Positions 5,330 through 6,065 of a DNA stretch of 6,065 nt are shown here, one piece after another (within the stretch, counting starts at the first letter, position 1; each line of letters begins with the position of its first letter). The stretch spans positions 1 through 6,065 of the forward strand of contig JACQGW010000024.1 in NCBI GenBank assembly GCA_016199325.1. Reading direction: 5' to 3'. The notes under the pieces were generated by a model. It was not told where the DNA came from, made no database searches, and was given only the letters and a program-made list of their open reading frames with translations. This stretch comes from Chloroflexota bacterium (lineage in GTDB: Bacteria; Chloroflexota; Dehalococcoidia; JACQGW01). The translations under genes and the position numbers were made by a program.

Positions 5330-5403
5330 GCGGTGCCGAGAGAGAACGAACCGCCAAGATCGCCAAGAGGGACGGCGAGAGAGACGCCGAGAATGCCGGG
5401 TAG
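5330..5403 (+). repeat. Dispersed repeat copy 2 and degenerate GCCAAG/GCCGAG array
   Basis: Positions 5330-5359 repeat the element at 641-612 on the minus strand with one mismatch. The sequence then continues as imperfect short units ending in GCCAAG, GGCGAG or GCCGAG (CGCCAAGA at 5352-5359 and 5361-5368; CGAGAGAGA at 5337-5345 and 5376-5384). A 10-bp palindrome, CACCGCGGTG, spans 5326-5335 at the junction with the heptamer array. Nothing here looks coding. Confidence 0.8.
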
Positions 5404-5457
5404 TCGCCTGGTCAACCCCTGCGCATACCGCTTGAACGGGTGAGAACCGTCCGGCCG

Positions 5458-6065
5458 ATGATCGGTAGATTGCCTGCGACTGACTTCCCGGCTGTGCCGC
5501 CGTTGGCGGAAGTTCGCCACCGGCTGGCCCGTGCCCGGGCCGACCTGCTGGCGCTGGCGGCGCTCGCCGGGTTGACCGTCCTCTTCTTCTGGCGCGTCCT
5601 GCTGGGCGGCGCCATCCTGCTGCCGGTGGACGACCTCTACGAGACGCCGCCCTGGCGCGCCTTTGCCGCCGAGCGTGGCGTCTCGGCTCCCCACAACCCG
5701 CTCATCGCCGATATGATCCTCCAGAACTACTCCTGGAAGCGGCTGATCGCCGGCGCGTACCGGTCGGGATCCTTCCCGCTCTGGAATCCACATCTGTTCG
5801 CCGGGGTCCCCTTCCTGGCCGCCGGCCAGTACGCCGCCCTGTACCCCCCCGGCGTCCTGTTCCTGCTCGCCCCGGTCGAGCAGGGCTACGGCCCCTTCAC
5901 GGCGCTCCACGTCCTCCTCGCCGGCGCCGGGATGTACGCCCTCATCCGGGTGCTCGGCGGCAACGCGGTGGGCGGCACGGTCGGCGGCACCGCTTTCATG
6001 TTCAGCGGCTTCCTGACCGTCAGCGAAGTCTGGCCGATGATCGTCTCGACGGCGGCCTGGGCGCC
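5458..6065 (+). CDS. YfhO-like multi-pass membrane protein, 5' part
   Basis: The first 202 residues of a large integral membrane protein that continues past the right edge. It resembles the YfhO family, GT-C fold proteins thought to use lipid-linked sugars on the outer face of the membrane. The N terminus is basic (residues 19-27), then a membrane segment at about 29-56 (LLALAALAGLTVLFFW). An outer-loop region follows with DDLYETPPW (58-66), NPLIADMILQNYSWKR (80-95) and the typical FPLWNPHLFAGVPFLAAGQ (106-124), then YPPGVLFLLAPV (129-140) and further hydrophobic segments (about 146-165 and 172-190). The acidic pair D58-D59 after the first membrane segment fits a GT-C catalytic loop. The start is ATG 5458 or, in frame, GTG 5440; an in-frame TAG at 5401 bounds it, and neither start has a strong ribosome binding site. 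Its place behind a GT2 gene mirrors the known CsbB/YfhO pairing. Confidence 0.85.
   Translation, partial: MIGRLPATDFPAVPPLAEVRHRLARARADLLALAALAGLTVLFFWRVLLGGAILLPVDDLYETPPWRAFAAERGVSAPHNPLIADMILQNYSWKRLIAGAYRSGSFPLWNPHLFAGVPFLAAGQYAALYPPGVLFLLAPVEQGYGPFTALHVLLAGAGMYALIRVLGGNAVGGTVGGTAFMFSGFLTVSEVWPMIVSTAAWA

Noticed and set aside
5282..5403. CRISPR array
   Set aside because: Units are 7-12 bp and directly abutting, with no unique spacers and no cas genes.
5311..5910. Minus-strand frame opposite the YfhO-like gene
   Set aside because: The plus strand encodes a recognisable membrane protein there; the minus product is Gln/Gly/Arg-rich and crosses the repeat array.

Overview
The window is high-GC bacterial DNA with compact gene packing, several non-ATG starts and extended -10 promoter look-alikes. 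The gene mix is a bacterial-type glycogen synthase followed by a GalT/HIT-like protein, two polyprenyl-phosphate-sugar type GT2 enzymes, a large YfhO-like membrane protein and a hicAB toxin-antitoxin pair. That mix suggests Chloroflexota (perhaps Thermomicrobia-like), but this is inference from gene style and no marker gene proves it.

Layout. At the left, hicA and hicB lie on the minus strand (571 to 104), downstream of a minus-strand GT2 glycosyltransferase (1350 to 643, TTG start). A 206-bp gap with a possible promoter and a perfect 12-bp inverted repeat separates that gene from a two-gene minus-strand unit: glgA (4205 to 2733), then 30 bp later a GalT/HIT-like nucleotidyltransferase (2702 to 1557). 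A divergent intergenic region (4206-4528) follows, with candidate promoters facing both ways, a short palindrome between them and a long hairpin in the glgA leader. On the plus strand come a DPM1-like GT2 (4529-5281, GTG start), a 158-bp repeat-filled spacer, and the 5' part of a YfhO-like multi-pass membrane protein that runs off the right edge.

How the genes may work together. GlgA extends alpha-1,4-glucan from nucleotide-glucose, and the GalT-like protein may act on a sugar-1-phosphate/nucleotide in the same unit. The two GT2 enzymes look like donors of polyprenyl-phosphate-linked sugars. The YfhO-like protein is of the kind that uses such lipid-linked sugars outside the membrane, as in the known CsbB/YfhO pairing.

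The most notable unexplained structure is a repeat of about 30 bp (29 of 30 identical) found just downstream of both GT2 genes, each time in the sense orientation of the gene. In the second copy it is preceded by a block-structured heptamer array that begins right after the stop codon. No complete new defence or mobile system is visible.
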